This document shows positions 53,106 to 63,065 of a stretch of DNA of 64,000 nucleotides, piece by piece. Both the position numbers and the translations under genes were made by a program. The DNA lies in assembly GCF_038007285.1 (NCBI RefSeq), contig NZ_JBBOWX010000001.1, positions 124,001 to 188,000 of the forward strand, written 5' to 3'. Within the stretch, counting starts at the first letter, position 1. The number at the start of each line of letters is the position of its first letter. Origin of the DNA: Sporosarcina sp. FSL K6-3457. Its GTDB lineage: Bacteria; Bacillota; Bacilli; Bacillales_A; Planococcaceae. The notes under the pieces are model-generated. The model did no database searches, was not told the DNA's origin, and was given only the letters and a program-made list of their open reading frames with translations.

Positions 53106-54220
53106 CGATGAAAAAATGGCGTCCACTTTGGAGTTATGATGTGGAGAAAACGGAGCGTTGGCTATCGGAAATGGCGGCGGAAGGGAATAGCTTGACGGAC
53201 GTGGATCGAATGACACGTATGTTTACATTTGATCGAACTGCTGCTGAAACAGTGCACTACCAAGTGGTCTACGATAAATCTCGTAGTGTGTTGCCTCGAA
53301 AGTTAGAAGAGGCGGGATGGGAAGAAACACTAGCGGAGAAAAAGTGGAAATTCATGAAAAATGAATTCGTGGGTATAAGTGTATTTCCTTCGCGCGAAGG
53401 CGTGCTGAAAAGGAATCGATTACACTTCTATGTGTTAACTGGATTGGCTTTCTTTTATGTCATGCCATTACTCATGATGCTTATCAGCTTGATTATGCTA
53501 CTCAGGGGCATTGGCACAGTACATCCAAGTCCATTGTGGTTAGTAACAGTAATCTTTTTTCTGCAAATTTTGATTGTCATGGGCCTTGCCGTTTTTGTTA
53601 ATCAAAAATTGAAAAGGTTTGAGACAACATTTTTTGGTGGGGCTATGGATGTTGAGGAGTCCTCCGGTAAAACATTTGTAAAATGGCGATTTGGTTGGAT
53701 GTATGCCCCAGATATACTGGAAAGCTGGTTGGCTGAAATGGCGGCGGAAGGCAATCATCTTGTCCGGGTTGGAAAACCAGGTGTTAGATTTGTATTTGAA
53801 AAAGGGGAACCCAAATGTGTGTCGTATGTATTTGATTATCAATTGAAAACAGCTCCTTCTTACTTCGATGTTCATAAGAGTGCGGGGTGGAAGCTGAAAT
53901 ACACTTCACCTTATTCATTCATGAAGTATTCTTTATGGGCACAACCGTATGATGATGGGTTTGATAAGCTGCGATTTACGTATGATTCTAAGGAAAAGAA
54001 AGCACAAGTTCGAAAAGTGGTGCTATCCGCAGTTACGCTGTTTGTGTATTTAGTTGTACTTACTTTATTTGCTCTTTTCGCCAACTATTCAATGTATCAG
54101 GGGAATGGGTGGACATTGTATGGCAGGATTCTCGTTGGGTTGTTGGTCGTGGCATTTGTATTCCATATATCAAATATGGTGCGTACGTTGAAATATGCAT
54201 TTAGAATGCGAAAAGTATAA
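53102..54220 (+). CDS. DUF2812 membrane protein (copy 1)
   Basis: A 372-residue protein with two DUF2812-type units. Each has the phrase ...W-L-x-E-M-A-A-x-G (residues about 20-28 and 210-218). Membrane pairs lie at about 112-165, and two helices at about 305-360. The role of DUF2812 proteins is not known; they are cotranscribed with PadR repressors. The start overlaps padR. The first 15 codons are identical at DNA level to those of the next gene. Confidence 0.8.
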   Translation: MTMKKWRPLWSYDVEKTERWLSEMAAEGNSLTDVDRMTRMFTFDRTAAETVHYQVVYDKSRSVLPRKLEEAGWEETLAEKKWKFMKNEFVGISVFPSREGVLKRNRLHFYVLTGLAFFYVMPLLMMLISLIMLLRGIGTVHPSPLWLVTVIFFLQILIVMGLAVFVNQKLKRFETTFFGGAMDVEESSGKTFVKWRFGWMYAPDILESWLAEMAAEGNHLVRVGKPGVRFVFEKGEPKCVSYVFDYQLKTAPSYFDVHKSAGWKLKYTSPYSFMKYSLWAQPYDDGFDKLRFTYDSKEKKAQVRKVVLSAVTLFVYLVVLTLFALFANYSMYQGNGWTLYGRILVGLLVVAFVFHISNMVRTLKYAFRMRKV

Positions 54221-54256
54221 TTATAGACTTTATTTCTAGCATGAGGGGGCATTCCA

Positions 54257-55357
54257 ATGACGATGAAAAAATGGCGTCCACTTTGGAGTTATGATGTGGA
54301 AAAGACAGAGCATTGGCTGTCGGAAATGGCCGCAGAAGGACAGCATTTAACAGCTATGAATCGGTTGCTGCGCATTTTTACGTTTACGCACGAAGACGCG
54401 AAGATAACAAACTATCAAATTATGTACGATAAATCAGAACAACCATTACCAAAGGGATTGGAAAATGCAGGATGGGAAGTAGCTGCTAAAGATCAAAGAT
54501 GGAAAGTGTTAAAAAATTCTTTTGCTGATATAACAGCATTTCCCTCACCCGAAAATAGACTAAAGCGTAACCGTGTTCACCAAAATGTATTGAGTTGGAT
54601 GACGAGGTTACTGTTCTTCATTATCTTCTTTTCATTATTAATGGGAGTGCCAGACGGTGAGCCGAATATCTATTGGCTGGTAGGTGTAATCTTTATCGGG
54701 CTTATGATCCTTGCTAGAGTACTTTTCTTTTATGTATCCAATAAAGTAGAAGTAGCTGAAAAACAATTTTTCGGGGAGTATGCGCATATAGATGTGATTG
54801 AGCCGTTGGGTGAAACACTCGTTAAGTGGCGATTAGGTTGGATGGAAGCCCCGGATAGAATAGGAAAATGGCTAACGGAGATGGCGGCTCAAGGACATGT
54901 ACTGATTCAAATCAAAGGTGCACGGTTTATTTTTGAAAAAGGACAGCCGAGACAGATAGCTTATATACTCGATTACCACTGGACAACATCGCCTGCCTAT
55001 TTTGACATGCATAAAAGTGCTGGCTGGCAGCTGAAACTTACGAACGGATTACGGTTTACGAAGTACTCGTTATGGGCACAGTCATACAATAAGGGGGATA
55101 CTCCTCCACAATTTACAAATAGCAATCAGGAAAATAAAGCGCAGTCTAGGATATTACTGGTTACCGCTGCTGTGGATGTATTACTTGTAGGGGCATGGAT
55201 AGCGATAATTTTCGTGAAGAATTATTCAGCGTTTCAAGCAGGTAATCTAATTTCATTTGAAAAAGTGATGTTGTTGGTATTTACCATCCTTGCTGTTTTC
55301 ATCATTATAGGTGCAATGCGTTCATTGAAATATGTCATCAGAATGTGGAAAATCTAA
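54257..55357 (+). CDS. DUF2812 membrane protein (copy 2)
   Basis: A 366-residue tandem paralogue of the previous gene with the same layout: two WLxEMAAxG units, central membrane pair (about 113-160) and two C-terminal helices (about 300-355). Overall protein similarity is moderate, yet the DNA around the start is identical to copy 1 over 63 bases and even carries the 3' tail of padR as a non-coding leader. This marks an unequal duplication or gene conversion. Confidence 0.8.
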   Translation: MTMKKWRPLWSYDVEKTEHWLSEMAAEGQHLTAMNRLLRIFTFTHEDAKITNYQIMYDKSEQPLPKGLENAGWEVAAKDQRWKVLKNSFADITAFPSPENRLKRNRVHQNVLSWMTRLLFFIIFFSLLMGVPDGEPNIYWLVGVIFIGLMILARVLFFYVSNKVEVAEKQFFGEYAHIDVIEPLGETLVKWRLGWMEAPDRIGKWLTEMAAQGHVLIQIKGARFIFEKGQPRQIAYILDYHWTTSPAYFDMHKSAGWQLKLTNGLRFTKYSLWAQSYNKGDTPPQFTNSNQENKAQSRILLVTAAVDVLLVGAWIAIIFVKNYSAFQAGNLISFEKVMLLVFTILAVFIIIGAMRSLKYVIRMWKI

Positions 55358-55446
55358 TCGCAACTCATAGCATTTTCCTTTCCTACTAGTTGCTCGCCCG
55401 TTTGTCCTTCGACTTCTCACATGTAATAGAAGGAGGAGGTGAGAGT

Positions 55447-55860
55447 ATGATGCAACATGGACAATGGAACTCGAATCAGATGCAGGGGATGTGTGGGTGC
55501 AATAAAATGCACGGCCAGTGCGGTTGTAATCAGATGCGACCAAGCAATCAGATGCAACCGATTGTGTGTCCAACACAGTATCGATGCCACGATACGTTCG
55601 TTCGTCAAGAAGTTCCTGTTATTCATCCGATTGTCAACGTGAACCGACAGCACACTGTGGTGGTGCCGCGCAATTACGTGACAGAAACGACTAGAACAGT
55701 ACCGGGTTCAACGGTGTTCCCGCAGGGTGGTCAACAGTTTGGCGGCGGTTTTGGTCCGCAACCAGGTGGCTTTGGCCCAGGGGGTGGAGGAGGATTTGGT
55801 CCTGGATTTGGAGGACCTGGCCCACAATTTGGCGGCGGTAGTTTCGGCCGTAGATTTTGA
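55447..55860 (+). CDS. CotD-like spore coat protein
   Basis: A 137-residue protein in three parts: an Asn/Gln/Met/Cys-rich head with repeats of CGCNxMxxxx, a central CotD-like block (CPTQYRCHDTFVRQEVPVIHPI, VNRQHTVVVPRNYV), and a Gly/Phe/Pro-rich low-complexity tail (about 98-137). This is typical of inner-coat CotD proteins of endospore formers. ATG 55447 follows GGAGGAGGTGA, one of the strongest ribosome sites in the window. Confidence 0.82.
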   Translation: MMQHGQWNSNQMQGMCGCNKMHGQCGCNQMRPSNQMQPIVCPTQYRCHDTFVRQEVPVIHPIVNVNRQHTVVVPRNYVTETTRTVPGSTVFPQGGQQFGGGFGPQPGGFGPGGGGGFGPGFGGPGPQFGGGSFGRRF

Positions 55861-55947
55861 TGTGATTAATGATAAGAGGAATGTATTCGTCAGCTTCTTG
55901 TGATTATTGGTGGAAGATGCGGACGTATATAATGGAATAAAGTAAAG

Positions 55948-55993
55948 AAAGGCTTCTATCAGTCAAATTGTTGACTGATAGAAGCCTTTTTCT
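55948..55993 (+). terminator. Strong terminator after cotD-like gene
   Basis: A perfect 19-bp stem (55948-55966 with 55971-55989), four-base loop, TTTTTC tail. Confidence 0.93.
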
Positions 55994-56210
55994 TTATTCA
56001 GTCGTTCCGCTTTGCTCTAGATAGACATTTATCGCTTCCCTCTGGACAAAAAAGAGTAGTTGAAGCCACTCTCATTAATCCTAACAATATAAATATAAAT
56101 GCATAACACGCGTAATCGTCAGAATAATCACTTCTATTTATTGATAATCCTTTCCCTTTAATATATACTAATAATTAAGTTCAGAGTAAAAAAAGGGGAT
56201 ATATGGAGAA

Positions 56211-56672
56211 ATGTTGAAAAAATTATCAAGTATATTTTTATCAGGTGCTTTACTACTTACTTACACACCGGTTAGTGCACTAGCAGCAGAAAAAGAGGAT
56301 GGTGACTTTTTACCATCGGAATTAGAGATTGTTATTGATAAGGATTCAGAAGTAAATCCTCAGGCTACTATCGGCTTTCTGTATTTTGTCCCAGGTATAG
56401 GACCAGCCCTTGCAATTGGAACAGGAATCTTTGTAGTGGGTTACACCTCTTATACAGTGGGGACTTGGATTGGAGATTGTATAAATTCGTTCATTGAAAA
56501 AGAGACAGCAGATCAATATATCTCTAAAAATAGAAAAGCAGGTATTCGAGCTAAATTTCCAGGCCAGTATTTAGATAAAACCCTTAACGAAATTGAAAAG
56601 GATGCTAAGGCAGGTAATTCAGATGCAAATACAGCAAAGAAACTGCTAACTGATGGCCGTTGGAAAAAATAA
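56211..56672 (+). CDS. Secreted protein with polymorphic-toxin-like C-terminal module
   Basis: A 153-residue exported protein: signal peptide (about 1-26, ending SALAA), an acidic linker, a long Gly-rich hydrophobic segment (about 57-95, GFLYFVPGIGPALAIGTGIF onward) and a basic C-terminal module (about 108-153: IRAKFPGQYLDKTLNEIEKD, then AKKLLTDGRWKK). The last module resembles ends of polymorphic toxins of Bacillales. The next gene, 25 bp on, looks like an immunity protein. The region is more AT-rich than its neighbours, hinting at transfer. No function is proven. Confidence 0.6.
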   Translation: MLKKLSSIFLSGALLLTYTPVSALAAEKEDGDFLPSELEIVIDKDSEVNPQATIGFLYFVPGIGPALAIGTGIFVVGYTSYTVGTWIGDCINSFIEKETADQYISKNRKAGIRAKFPGQYLDKTLNEIEKDAKAGNSDANTAKKLLTDGRWKK

Positions 56673-56697
56673 TTAAATTGTTTTGGGGTGATAAATT

Positions 56698-57033
56698 ATG
56701 CCTATCTATTCAGTTAAAGTATTATTAGAATCTACTGTAGTGCCAAACAATTATCCAACTGAAATATTATTTGAAGAAACCATTAGATTGCTAGAGGTTA
56801 CAGATCAAGATGAATTAGAAACAAAAGTACGTAATTATTTTGTTGATGATACTTATGAAAATGCAGAGGGCGGACAAGTTACATGGAGCCTGGTAAAAAT
56901 TTTGGATATATTCGAGGTCATGGTTGAGTTCAATGAGGATATTAATTTTAAAGAGGTCTACAGCCGCTATTTACATTTTGATAAGCCGATTACTGCAAAT
57001 GAAGTCATAGAATTGTATTCCCTTGACAAGTAA
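56698..57033 (+). CDS. DUF4288 protein, possible immunity protein
   Basis: A 111-residue acidic cytosolic protein. MPIYSVKVLLEST, ILFEETIRLLEV and VTWSLVKILDIFEVM follow the DUF4288 pattern, found in many genomes near toxin genes. No signal peptide. Its small acidic nature and position directly after the secreted, basic-ended protein fit a cognate immunity role; this is inference. GGGGTGA precedes the ATG. Confidence 0.7.
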   Translation: MPIYSVKVLLESTVVPNNYPTEILFEETIRLLEVTDQDELETKVRNYFVDDTYENAEGGQVTWSLVKILDIFEVMVEFNEDINFKEVYSRYLHFDKPITANEVIELYSLDK

Positions 57034-57062
57034 GTAGCGTTTTTATACTGTGAAATAAAATG

Positions 57063-57099
57063 AAAAAATGGTTCCTCTCAATGTAGGAACCATTTTTTC
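57063..57099. terminator. Bidirectional terminator before metH end
   Basis: AAAAAATGGTTCC (57063-57075) pairs with GGAACCATTTTTT (57086-57098). Confidence 0.9.
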
Positions 57100-57195
57100 T
57101 CGTAGTAATCAAATAACATAAAACTCGGAAAGTCTATTATTTCAGTATTCTACCCCGTCACTTTCTTCAATTAATTTTGCGATCTTCTGTTTTCA

Positions 57196-60100
57196 TTAAT
57201 CCACATTAAAGTACCTTGCATCTGGATGTGCGAAAACAATTGCGGAAACTGATGCTTCTGGTTCCATCATGAATTCCTCTGTTAAATGGACGCCGATGTC
57301 TTCTGGTTTTAACAGTTTGAATAATTTTGCTTGGTCCTCTAGGTTCGGACAGGCAGGATAACCGAACGAGAAGCGTTGTCCTGTATACTTTGCTGCAAAG
57401 CGTTCAAGCATTGTAAAGTCTGTTGGGTCTGGAGTGCCCAAGTGATCGCGCATTTCTTGGTGAATCCGTTCCGCAAATCCTTCCGCCAGCTCAAGTGCAG
57501 TTGCTTGGAAGGCGTGGCTTTCTAGGAACTTGCCTTCCGCTTTAAACTTATCTGCGAAAGCTCGTACACCATGTCCTGCTGTCACTTGCATGAAGCCGAC
57601 ATAATCCATCACGCCACTAGAGACTGGTTTCAAAAAGTCTGCTAGGCAAAGGAATGGTTCTTTGCTTTGACGCGGGAATGTGAAGCGTTCAATTTCCTTT
57701 GTCGCATCCTCTGGATCGTAGACAATGACATCATCGCCATCGGATTGTGCTGGGAAGAATTGATAGAGACCCGATGCGGATAAGTGACCCGATTCTAAAA
57801 ATCCAGTGACCATTTCATGTAGCTCCACCGCACGTGGTTCTTTGTTTTCTAGCATTTTATTGACATTGCCCCGTAGGCCGAGATGATGGCCGATCAGTGT
57901 CCGCATGTTGACGTACGGATAGAGATGGGGAACGGAATAGTCTTTTTGAATACGGCGACGCAAATCTTTTGGGACGACAACGGGCACATCTTCGCGTACG
58001 GTCTTCACAGGCTTTGGTGCAATTACCTCTGGAGCATTTGCTAGTTTGGCTGCCTTAATGGCATCGTTTGCCGCCCGTTTTTCCCGTTGTTCGTCTAGTT
58101 CAATTAATAGCGCAGCCTTTTCTTCTTTATCCTGAAGGCGATTGGCTAGTTCTAGTCCGAACATCGCGTCTTTCGCATATAACACAGGACCATCGTATTC
58201 TGCGGCAATTTTTGTATCCGTAAATCGGCGGGTCAGCGCAGCTCCCCCAACCATGATTGGTAAATCGATGCCCGCAGCTTTAAAGTCTTGTGCTGTGATG
58301 ACCATTTGTTGAGCCGATTTAACGAGTAACCCGGATAATCCGATAATATCAGGCTTTTCTTTTCGAATGACTTCAATTAGCGTTGAAGGGGTTACTTTAA
58401 TACCGATATCGACGACTGTGAAGCCGTTATTGCTCAAGATGATTTCCACCAAGTTTTTCCCGATATCATGGACATCGCCTTTAACCGTAGCTAGGACGAT
58501 TTTCCCTTTCCCAGTGTCACCTGCTGATTTGTCCATGAATTGCTCGAGGAATGCTACGGCTGCTTTCATCACTCCGGCACTTTGCAGTACTTCTGCAACA
58601 ATCAATTTGTTTGTGTTGAATAAACGTCCAACCTCGGCCATCCCATCCATTAATGGTCCGTTAATGACATCGAGGGGTGCATCATACATGTTAAGAGCAG
58701 CTTCCAAGTCAGGAATTAAGCCCTCTTTTGTTCCCTCGATTATATAATAGCTAAGGCGTTCTGGAACGGTTTTGGGAATATCATCTTCCGTTTTTTCTTT
58801 CTTCTTACCCCGATAGAAATTGGTGAATTCAGCAAGTGTTTCATCCGTTGTGGTGAAGAGTAAATCATTCGCCATCTTAATCTCTGCTTCAGGAATAGAA
58901 GCATAACGTTCTAGTTTCTCTGTATTGACAATGGCATAGTCAAGACCTGCCTGTGTGCAGTGATATAAGTACACTGCATTCAATACTTCACGTCCGACAG
59001 GTGGAAGTCCAAACGATACGTTACTGACACCGAGAATTGTCAATGCGCGTGGCATTTTTTCTTTTATGAGACGAATGCCTTCGATTGTTTCGACTGCAGA
59101 GCCGATGTATTGCTCATCGCCTGTTCCAACCGGGAAAACGAGCGGATCGAAAATAATATCTTCAGGTGCTAGTCCCCATTTGTTGACAAGAAGCTCGTAA
59201 GAACGTTCGGCTACTTCAAGTTTACGTTCGCGTGTAACCGCCATTCCAGGTTCGTCGATTGTTCCGACAACGACAGCGGCACCGAATTTTTTAACAAGCG
59301 GTAGGACAGCATCATAGCGATCTTCCCCGTCCTCTAAGTTAATGGAGTTGATGATGACTTTCCCTTGTGAATATTTTAAAGCCTCTTCAATAACTTTTTC
59401 ATCCGTTGAGTCGATAACAAGAGGTACCTTCACCTTTTTTACGACTTCTTGCATGAAATTCTTCACGTCTTCTAACTCATCGCGGTCTGGATTTGCCAGA
59501 CAGACATCAATGACGTGAGCGCCGCCTTTTACTTGGGCACGTGCAATTTCGGAGGCTTCTTCAAATTTACCATCAACGATGAGCTGCTTAAATTTACGGG
59601 AGCCGATGACGTTTGTCCGTTCCCCGATTAATAGTGGACGCATGGAGTCGTCGTACAGCAGGGGTTCAATCCCAGAGATTGAATGGCCATGAATGGTTTC
59701 AGGACCTTGTCGAGGTTTTTTATCAGCTACTACTTCACGGATTGCGCGTATATGTTCAGGTGTTGTTCCGCAGCAACCCCCTACGATATTCAACCAGCCC
59801 TTATCGGCAAAGCCTTGGAGTTTTTTAGAAAGTGATTCAGGCGATTCGTGGTAATGACCTTCTTCATCTGGCAATCCGGCATTCGGGTAACAGCTGACAT
59901 AGCTTGTTGCTAGTTCTGACAGCGAACGTAGATGATCGGTCATGAATTCAGGTCCTGTTGCACAATTGAGGCCAACAGAAAGTGGTTTAATATGTTCGAT
60001 TGAAATATAAAATGCTTCAATACTTTGGCCGGCTAATGTCGTTCCCATCGGCTCAATTGTTCCAGAAATCATCACCGGTAATTCTATCCCAGTTTCTTCG

Positions 60101-60642
60101 AATGCACGTTTGACACCGAGTGTACCTGCTTTGACATTCAACATATCTTGACTTGTTTCCATCAAAAGTAGATCACAGCCGCCTTCAATCAATGCTTTGG
60201 CTTGTATATAAAAATCATTTGTCAATCCATCGAATGTGGCCCCACCTGTAACAGATAATGTTTTTGTTGTTGGTCCCATTGCACCTGCAACGAACCTTGG
60301 CCATTCAGAGGTTGAAAAGTCTTTTGCACATTGTTTAGCGAGCTGCGCAGCACGGAAGTTGATGTCATGCGCTTGTTCACCTAAATCATAGTCGTCTAGA
60401 ACGATTGGTGTTCCGCCAAATGTATTTGTCGAAATAATATCTGCTCCAGCTTCCAAATATTCACGATGAATGCGGTCTAGGACATCGGGTCTTGTTATAT
60501 TTAAATATTCGTTACAACCATCATATTCTTCGCCACCGAAATCCTCGGGAGAAAGGTTAGCATTTTGTAGCATAGTCCCCATCGCACCATCCATGATGAG
60601 TATTCTTTTTTGTAGCTGTTCTTCAATAAGATATTTCGACAT
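57196..60642 (-). CDS. metH: Cobalamin-dependent methionine synthase
   Basis: A 1148-residue modular enzyme that methylates homocysteine from methyl-tetrahydrofolate through cobalamin. Order: homocysteine domain (about 1-310, zinc ligands in GLNCATGPE and [11 protein letters not shown]), pterin domain (about 330-600, [16 protein letters not shown]), cap and B12 domain (about 640-880, with the cobalt-ligand His in [16 protein letters not shown] and [10 protein letters not shown]) and SAM-binding activation domain (about 900-1148, [18 protein letters not shown]). Full length for the family. Controlled by an upstream SAM riboswitch. Confidence 0.97.
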   Translation of the reverse strand: MSKYLIEEQLQKRILIMDGAMGTMLQNANLSPEDFGGEEYDGCNEYLNITRPDVLDRIHREYLEAGADIISTNTFGGTPIVLDDYDLGEQAHDINFRAAQLAKQCAKDFSTSEWPRFVAGAMGPTTKTLSVTGGATFDGLTNDFYIQAKALIEGGCDLLLMETSQDMLNVKAGTLGVKRAFEETGIELPVMISGTIEPMGTTLAGQSIEAFYISIEHIKPLSVGLNCATGPEFMTDHLRSLSELATSYVSCYPNAGLPDEEGHYHESPESLSKKLQGFADKGWLNIVGGCCGTTPEHIRAIREVVADKKPRQGPETIHGHSISGIEPLLYDDSMRPLLIGERTNVIGSRKFKQLIVDGKFEEASEIARAQVKGGAHVIDVCLANPDRDELEDVKNFMQEVVKKVKVPLVIDSTDEKVIEEALKYSQGKVIINSINLEDGEDRYDAVLPLVKKFGAAVVVGTIDEPGMAVTRERKLEVAERSYELLVNKWGLAPEDIIFDPLVFPVGTGDEQYIGSAVETIEGIRLIKEKMPRALTILGVSNVSFGLPPVGREVLNAVYLYHCTQAGLDYAIVNTEKLERYASIPEAEIKMANDLLFTTTDETLAEFTNFYRGKKKEKTEDDIPKTVPERLSYYIIEGTKEGLIPDLEAALNMYDAPLDVINGPLMDGMAEVGRLFNTNKLIVAEVLQSAGVMKAAVAFLEQFMDKSAGDTGKGKIVLATVKGDVHDIGKNLVEIILSNNGFTVVDIGIKVTPSTLIEVIRKEKPDIIGLSGLLVKSAQQMVITAQDFKAAGIDLPIMVGGAALTRRFTDTKIAAEYDGPVLYAKDAMFGLELANRLQDKEEKAALLIELDEQREKRAANDAIKAAKLANAPEVIAPKPVKTVREDVPVVVPKDLRRRIQKDYSVPHLYPYVNMRTLIGHHLGLRGNVNKMLENKEPRAVELHEMVTGFLESGHLSASGLYQFFPAQSDGDDVIVYDPEDATKEIERFTFPRQSKEPFLCLADFLKPVSSGVMDYVGFMQVTAGHGVRAFADKFKAEGKFLESHAFQATALELAEGFAERIHQEMRDHLGTPDPTDFTMLERFAAKYTGQRFSFGYPACPNLEDQAKLFKLLKPEDIGVHLTEEFMMEPEASVSAIVFAHPDARYFNVD

Positions 60643-60693
60643 TAGGAATCACTCTCTTTCTTCGTATCACTCATTTTGTAGTTTTTTATAAAT

Positions 60694-60722
60694 AAAAAAA
60701 GCCTTCCTGGAAAGAAGGCTTT
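60694..60722 (-). terminator. Terminator of the SAM riboswitch
   Basis: On the minus strand AAAGCCTTC pairs with GAAGGCTTT and seven Ts follow. This is the expression platform before metH. Confidence 0.92.
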
Positions 60723-60741
60723 ACGAATATACGTATTTTTC

Positions 60742-60849
60742 CCTTCTCATCTTTAGAACCACGGGGGTTCAGCTGGAATTAGCACCAGTCCTTTTTGGCA
60801 GGTTGCTGAAGCTTCATAGGGCCAGTTCCCTCAGCTTCTCTTGATAAGA
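60742..60849 (-). ncRNA. SAM-I (S-box) riboswitch
   Basis: On the minus strand the S-box consensus blocks occur in order: CTTATCAAGAGAAGCTGAGG, GGCCCTATGAAGC, CAGCAACC, AAGGACTGGTGCTAATTCC, GATGAGAAGGG. High SAM should favour the downstream terminator and lower metH expression. Confidence 0.97.
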
Positions 60850-60893
60850 ATATATTATTTAGTTAGTTAGCTATTGGTTGAATAATTGAAATC

Positions 60894-60922
60894 ATCATAA
60901 CGTTATAATTGATTTCCGTCAA
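60894..60922 (-). promoter_or_regulatory. SigA promoter of metH
   Basis: On the minus strand TTGACG (60917-60922) and TATGAT (60894-60899) are 17 bases apart, about 45 bases before the aptamer. Confidence 0.75.
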
Positions 60923-60994
60923 GCCGTCCTTTGTAGAATGCTAGAAAGTCTATGGTAAGATGATGTTATTAATAATAAACAGAAGGTGAAATAG

Positions 60995-61180
60995 TTGAGA
61001 GCTTTTAGATATATTATTCCGATCATGATGATTGTCGGGACGGTTAGTATTATGATGTTGAACAAAAGCCACCAAGAGGTTCCGCCCATGTCGCGTATCT
61101 ATATTACGCTGGGTGCAATGGGGGTGAGTGGAGTTTTAGCTTACTTTCTATTTCCAAAAGATGAGGAAAAAAATAAATGA
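60995..61180 (+). CDS. Small two-helix membrane protein
   Basis: A 61-residue protein with two hydrophobic helices (about 6-22 and 37-53) and a charged tail (FPKDEEKNK). TTG 60995 follows AGAAGGTGA and there is a clear terminator after the stop, so it is probably real. No family recognised. Confidence 0.65.
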   Translation: MRAFRYIIPIMMIVGTVSIMMLNKSHQEVPPMSRIYITLGAMGVSGVLAYFLFPKDEEKNK

Positions 61181-61181
61181 G

Positions 61182-61214
61182 AAAACCGCTAGCGAATTTG
61201 CTAGCGGTTTTTTT
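61182..61214 (+). terminator. Terminator after small membrane protein gene
   Basis: AAAACCGCTAGC (61182-61193) pairs with GCTAGCGGTTTT (61200-61211), then TTT. Confidence 0.9.
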
Positions 61215-61247
61215 ATCTCTTATGAGTTAACCTATATTATTTTTAAG

Positions 61248-61290
61248 TTGACACATAATGTGTTATCTTTTATCCTATTGTAGATAACAC
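61248..61290 (+). promoter_or_regulatory. Promoter and BirA-type operator of bioY-bioB
   Basis: TTGACA (61248-61253) and TATCCT (61271-61276) are 17 bases apart. GTGTTATCT (61260-61268) and AGATAACAC (61282-61290) form a perfect inverted repeat around the -10, as expected for a biotin repressor site. Confidence 0.75.
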
Positions 61291-61308
61291 AAAGTGGGAG
61301 GCTATTTG

Positions 61309-61899
61309 ATGACAACAGTTACTGTGAAAACGAAAAGTAGAATGAGTACGTTAAGTCTTGTCTATTGTGGGATGTTTGCTTCACTCATGATGATTGGAGC
61401 AAATATCACAGCATTTGCACCCTTTCTTGTCGTTGGCGGTGTGCCTATTACATTGCAGACATTTTTTGCGGTTTTATCAGGGCTGCTCTTGGGAAGCCGT
61501 TTAGGCGCTATTTCGATGATAGTTTATATGTGTATTGGACTTGCGGGAGCACCAGTCTTTGCGAAATTTAGTGGAGGCTTCGGATCCGTTATTAGCCCAA
61601 CGTTTGGATTCATCGTGTCATTTATCTTTGTGGCATATATCGCAGGGAAAATTGTTGAAAGGAATAATAAGTTACATAGCTATATCATCGCTGCGCTCGT
61701 TGCAATGACGGTGAATTATGTCTTCGGTACAAATTGGATGTATGCTGCCTATAAACTGTGGGCTGCTGCCCCTGACGTTTTTACGTACAAAGTGGCGTGG
61801 TTATGGATGATGCCGCCCTTACCGAAAGACATCTTGCTGTCCATTTTGGCGGGGGTGTTTGGTCATCGTATGTACAAAGTGTTGAAAGTGAGGCGTTAA
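61309..61899 (+). CDS. bioY: Biotin transporter BioY
   Basis: A 196-residue membrane protein with about six helices, the biotin-binding S component of an ECF-type importer. GVPITLQTFFAVLSGLLLGSRLG and the loop GAPVFAKFSGGFGSVISPTFGF are diagnostic. ATG 61309 is eight bases after GGGAGG. One base separates it from bioB. No other biotin synthesis genes are next to it, so the cell may rely on uptake plus the last step from dethiobiotin. Confidence 0.95.
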   Translation: MTTVTVKTKSRMSTLSLVYCGMFASLMMIGANITAFAPFLVVGGVPITLQTFFAVLSGLLLGSRLGAISMIVYMCIGLAGAPVFAKFSGGFGSVISPTFGFIVSFIFVAYIAGKIVERNNKLHSYIIAALVAMTVNYVFGTNWMYAAYKLWAAAPDVFTYKVAWLWMMPPLPKDILLSILAGVFGHRMYKVLKVRR

Positions 61900-61900
61900 T

Positions 61901-62905
61901 ATGATGGAGTACGATGTATTAGCGAAACGTGTACTCGGTGGATATGTCTTAACAGATGATGAAGCGCTCGCCATTTTGGACAGCCCAGATGCCGATTTAC
62001 TACCACTCCTTCATGCGGCGTATATGATTCGGCAATATTATTACGGAAATAAAGTAAAGCTCAATATGATCATCAATACAAAATCAGGCTTATGTCCGGA
62101 AAACTGCGGCTATTGTGCACAGTCTATCGTTTCGACAGCACCGATTGAAAAGTATGCCATGATGAAGCAAGAAGAAATTGTCGCAGGTGCGGCGAGGGCG
62201 GTGGAGTTGAATGCGGGGACCTATTGTATCGTGGCGAGCGGTAGGGGACCGGTCAATCGCGAGCTTGACATTGTCATTGATTCAGTAAAGGAAATTAAGT
62301 CTAAATATCAACAGATGACGGTCTGTGCTTGTCTTGGATTATTGAAACCGGAACAGGCATTACGGTTAAAGGAAGCTGGCGTTGATCGTTATAATCACAA
62401 CATCAATACGTCTGCAACACACCATACTAGCATCACAACATCTCATACATTCGATGATCGGGTAAATACAATCGATCTCGTTAAACAGTCCGGTATTTCA
62501 CCTTGTTCGGGCGTCATTATCGGTATGCGTGAAACGAAAGAAGATGTCATCTCGATGGCTCGTAGCTTGCATGCAATGGATGCAGATTCAATTCCCGTGA
62601 ATTTTTTACATGCTGTAGATGGGACTCCTCTTGGTGGCACGGATGAATTAGCACCCCGTTATTGCTTGAAGGTGCTGTGCTTGTTCAGATTTATGAATCC
62701 ATCGAAGGAAATTAGAATTTCTGGCGGGCGTGAAGTAAACTTGCGTAGCTTGCAACCATTTGGCTTATACCCAGCCAACTCGATTTTCATCGGTGATTAT
62801 TTAACAACGGCTGGTCAAGAAAGTGACCGTGACCGCCAGATGCTCGAGGATTTAGGATTCGAGGTTGACCTCGAACCGCTTATAAAAGAACCCGTCTCTG
62901 TTTGA
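61901..62905 (+). CDS. bioB: Biotin synthase
   Basis: A 334-residue radical-SAM enzyme that inserts sulfur into dethiobiotin. The 4Fe-4S/SAM motif is CPENCGYCAQS (about residue 66); other marks are YCIVASGRGP, YNHNINTS and the 2Fe-2S site Arg in IRISGGREVNLR. Full length. ATG 61901 or 61904. Followed by a terminator. Confidence 0.96.
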   Translation: MMEYDVLAKRVLGGYVLTDDEALAILDSPDADLLPLLHAAYMIRQYYYGNKVKLNMIINTKSGLCPENCGYCAQSIVSTAPIEKYAMMKQEEIVAGAARAVELNAGTYCIVASGRGPVNRELDIVIDSVKEIKSKYQQMTVCACLGLLKPEQALRLKEAGVDRYNHNINTSATHHTSITTSHTFDDRVNTIDLVKQSGISPCSGVIIGMRETKEDVISMARSLHAMDADSIPVNFLHAVDGTPLGGTDELAPRYCLKVLCLFRFMNPSKEIRISGGREVNLRSLQPFGLYPANSIFIGDYLTTAGQESDRDRQMLEDLGFEVDLEPLIKEPVSV

Positions 62906-62907
62906 AT

Positions 62908-62952
62908 GAAAAAATGGACTTCCTCATAAAGACAAGGAAGTTCATTTTTTAT
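62908..62952 (+). terminator. Terminator after bioB
   Basis: AAAAATGGACTTCCT pairs with AGGAAGTTCATTTTT (one G-U), followed by TATT. Confidence 0.88.
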
Positions 62953-63065
62953 TGGCAAAGAGAACTATTTCCCCCTGCTTTATTTATAAAAAGTGAAACG
63001 ATTTCGTAGTTTAATCGTAGAAGAGGTATGTGAAAAAATCTTTGCTATAGAAAAGAGTGTTTTAG

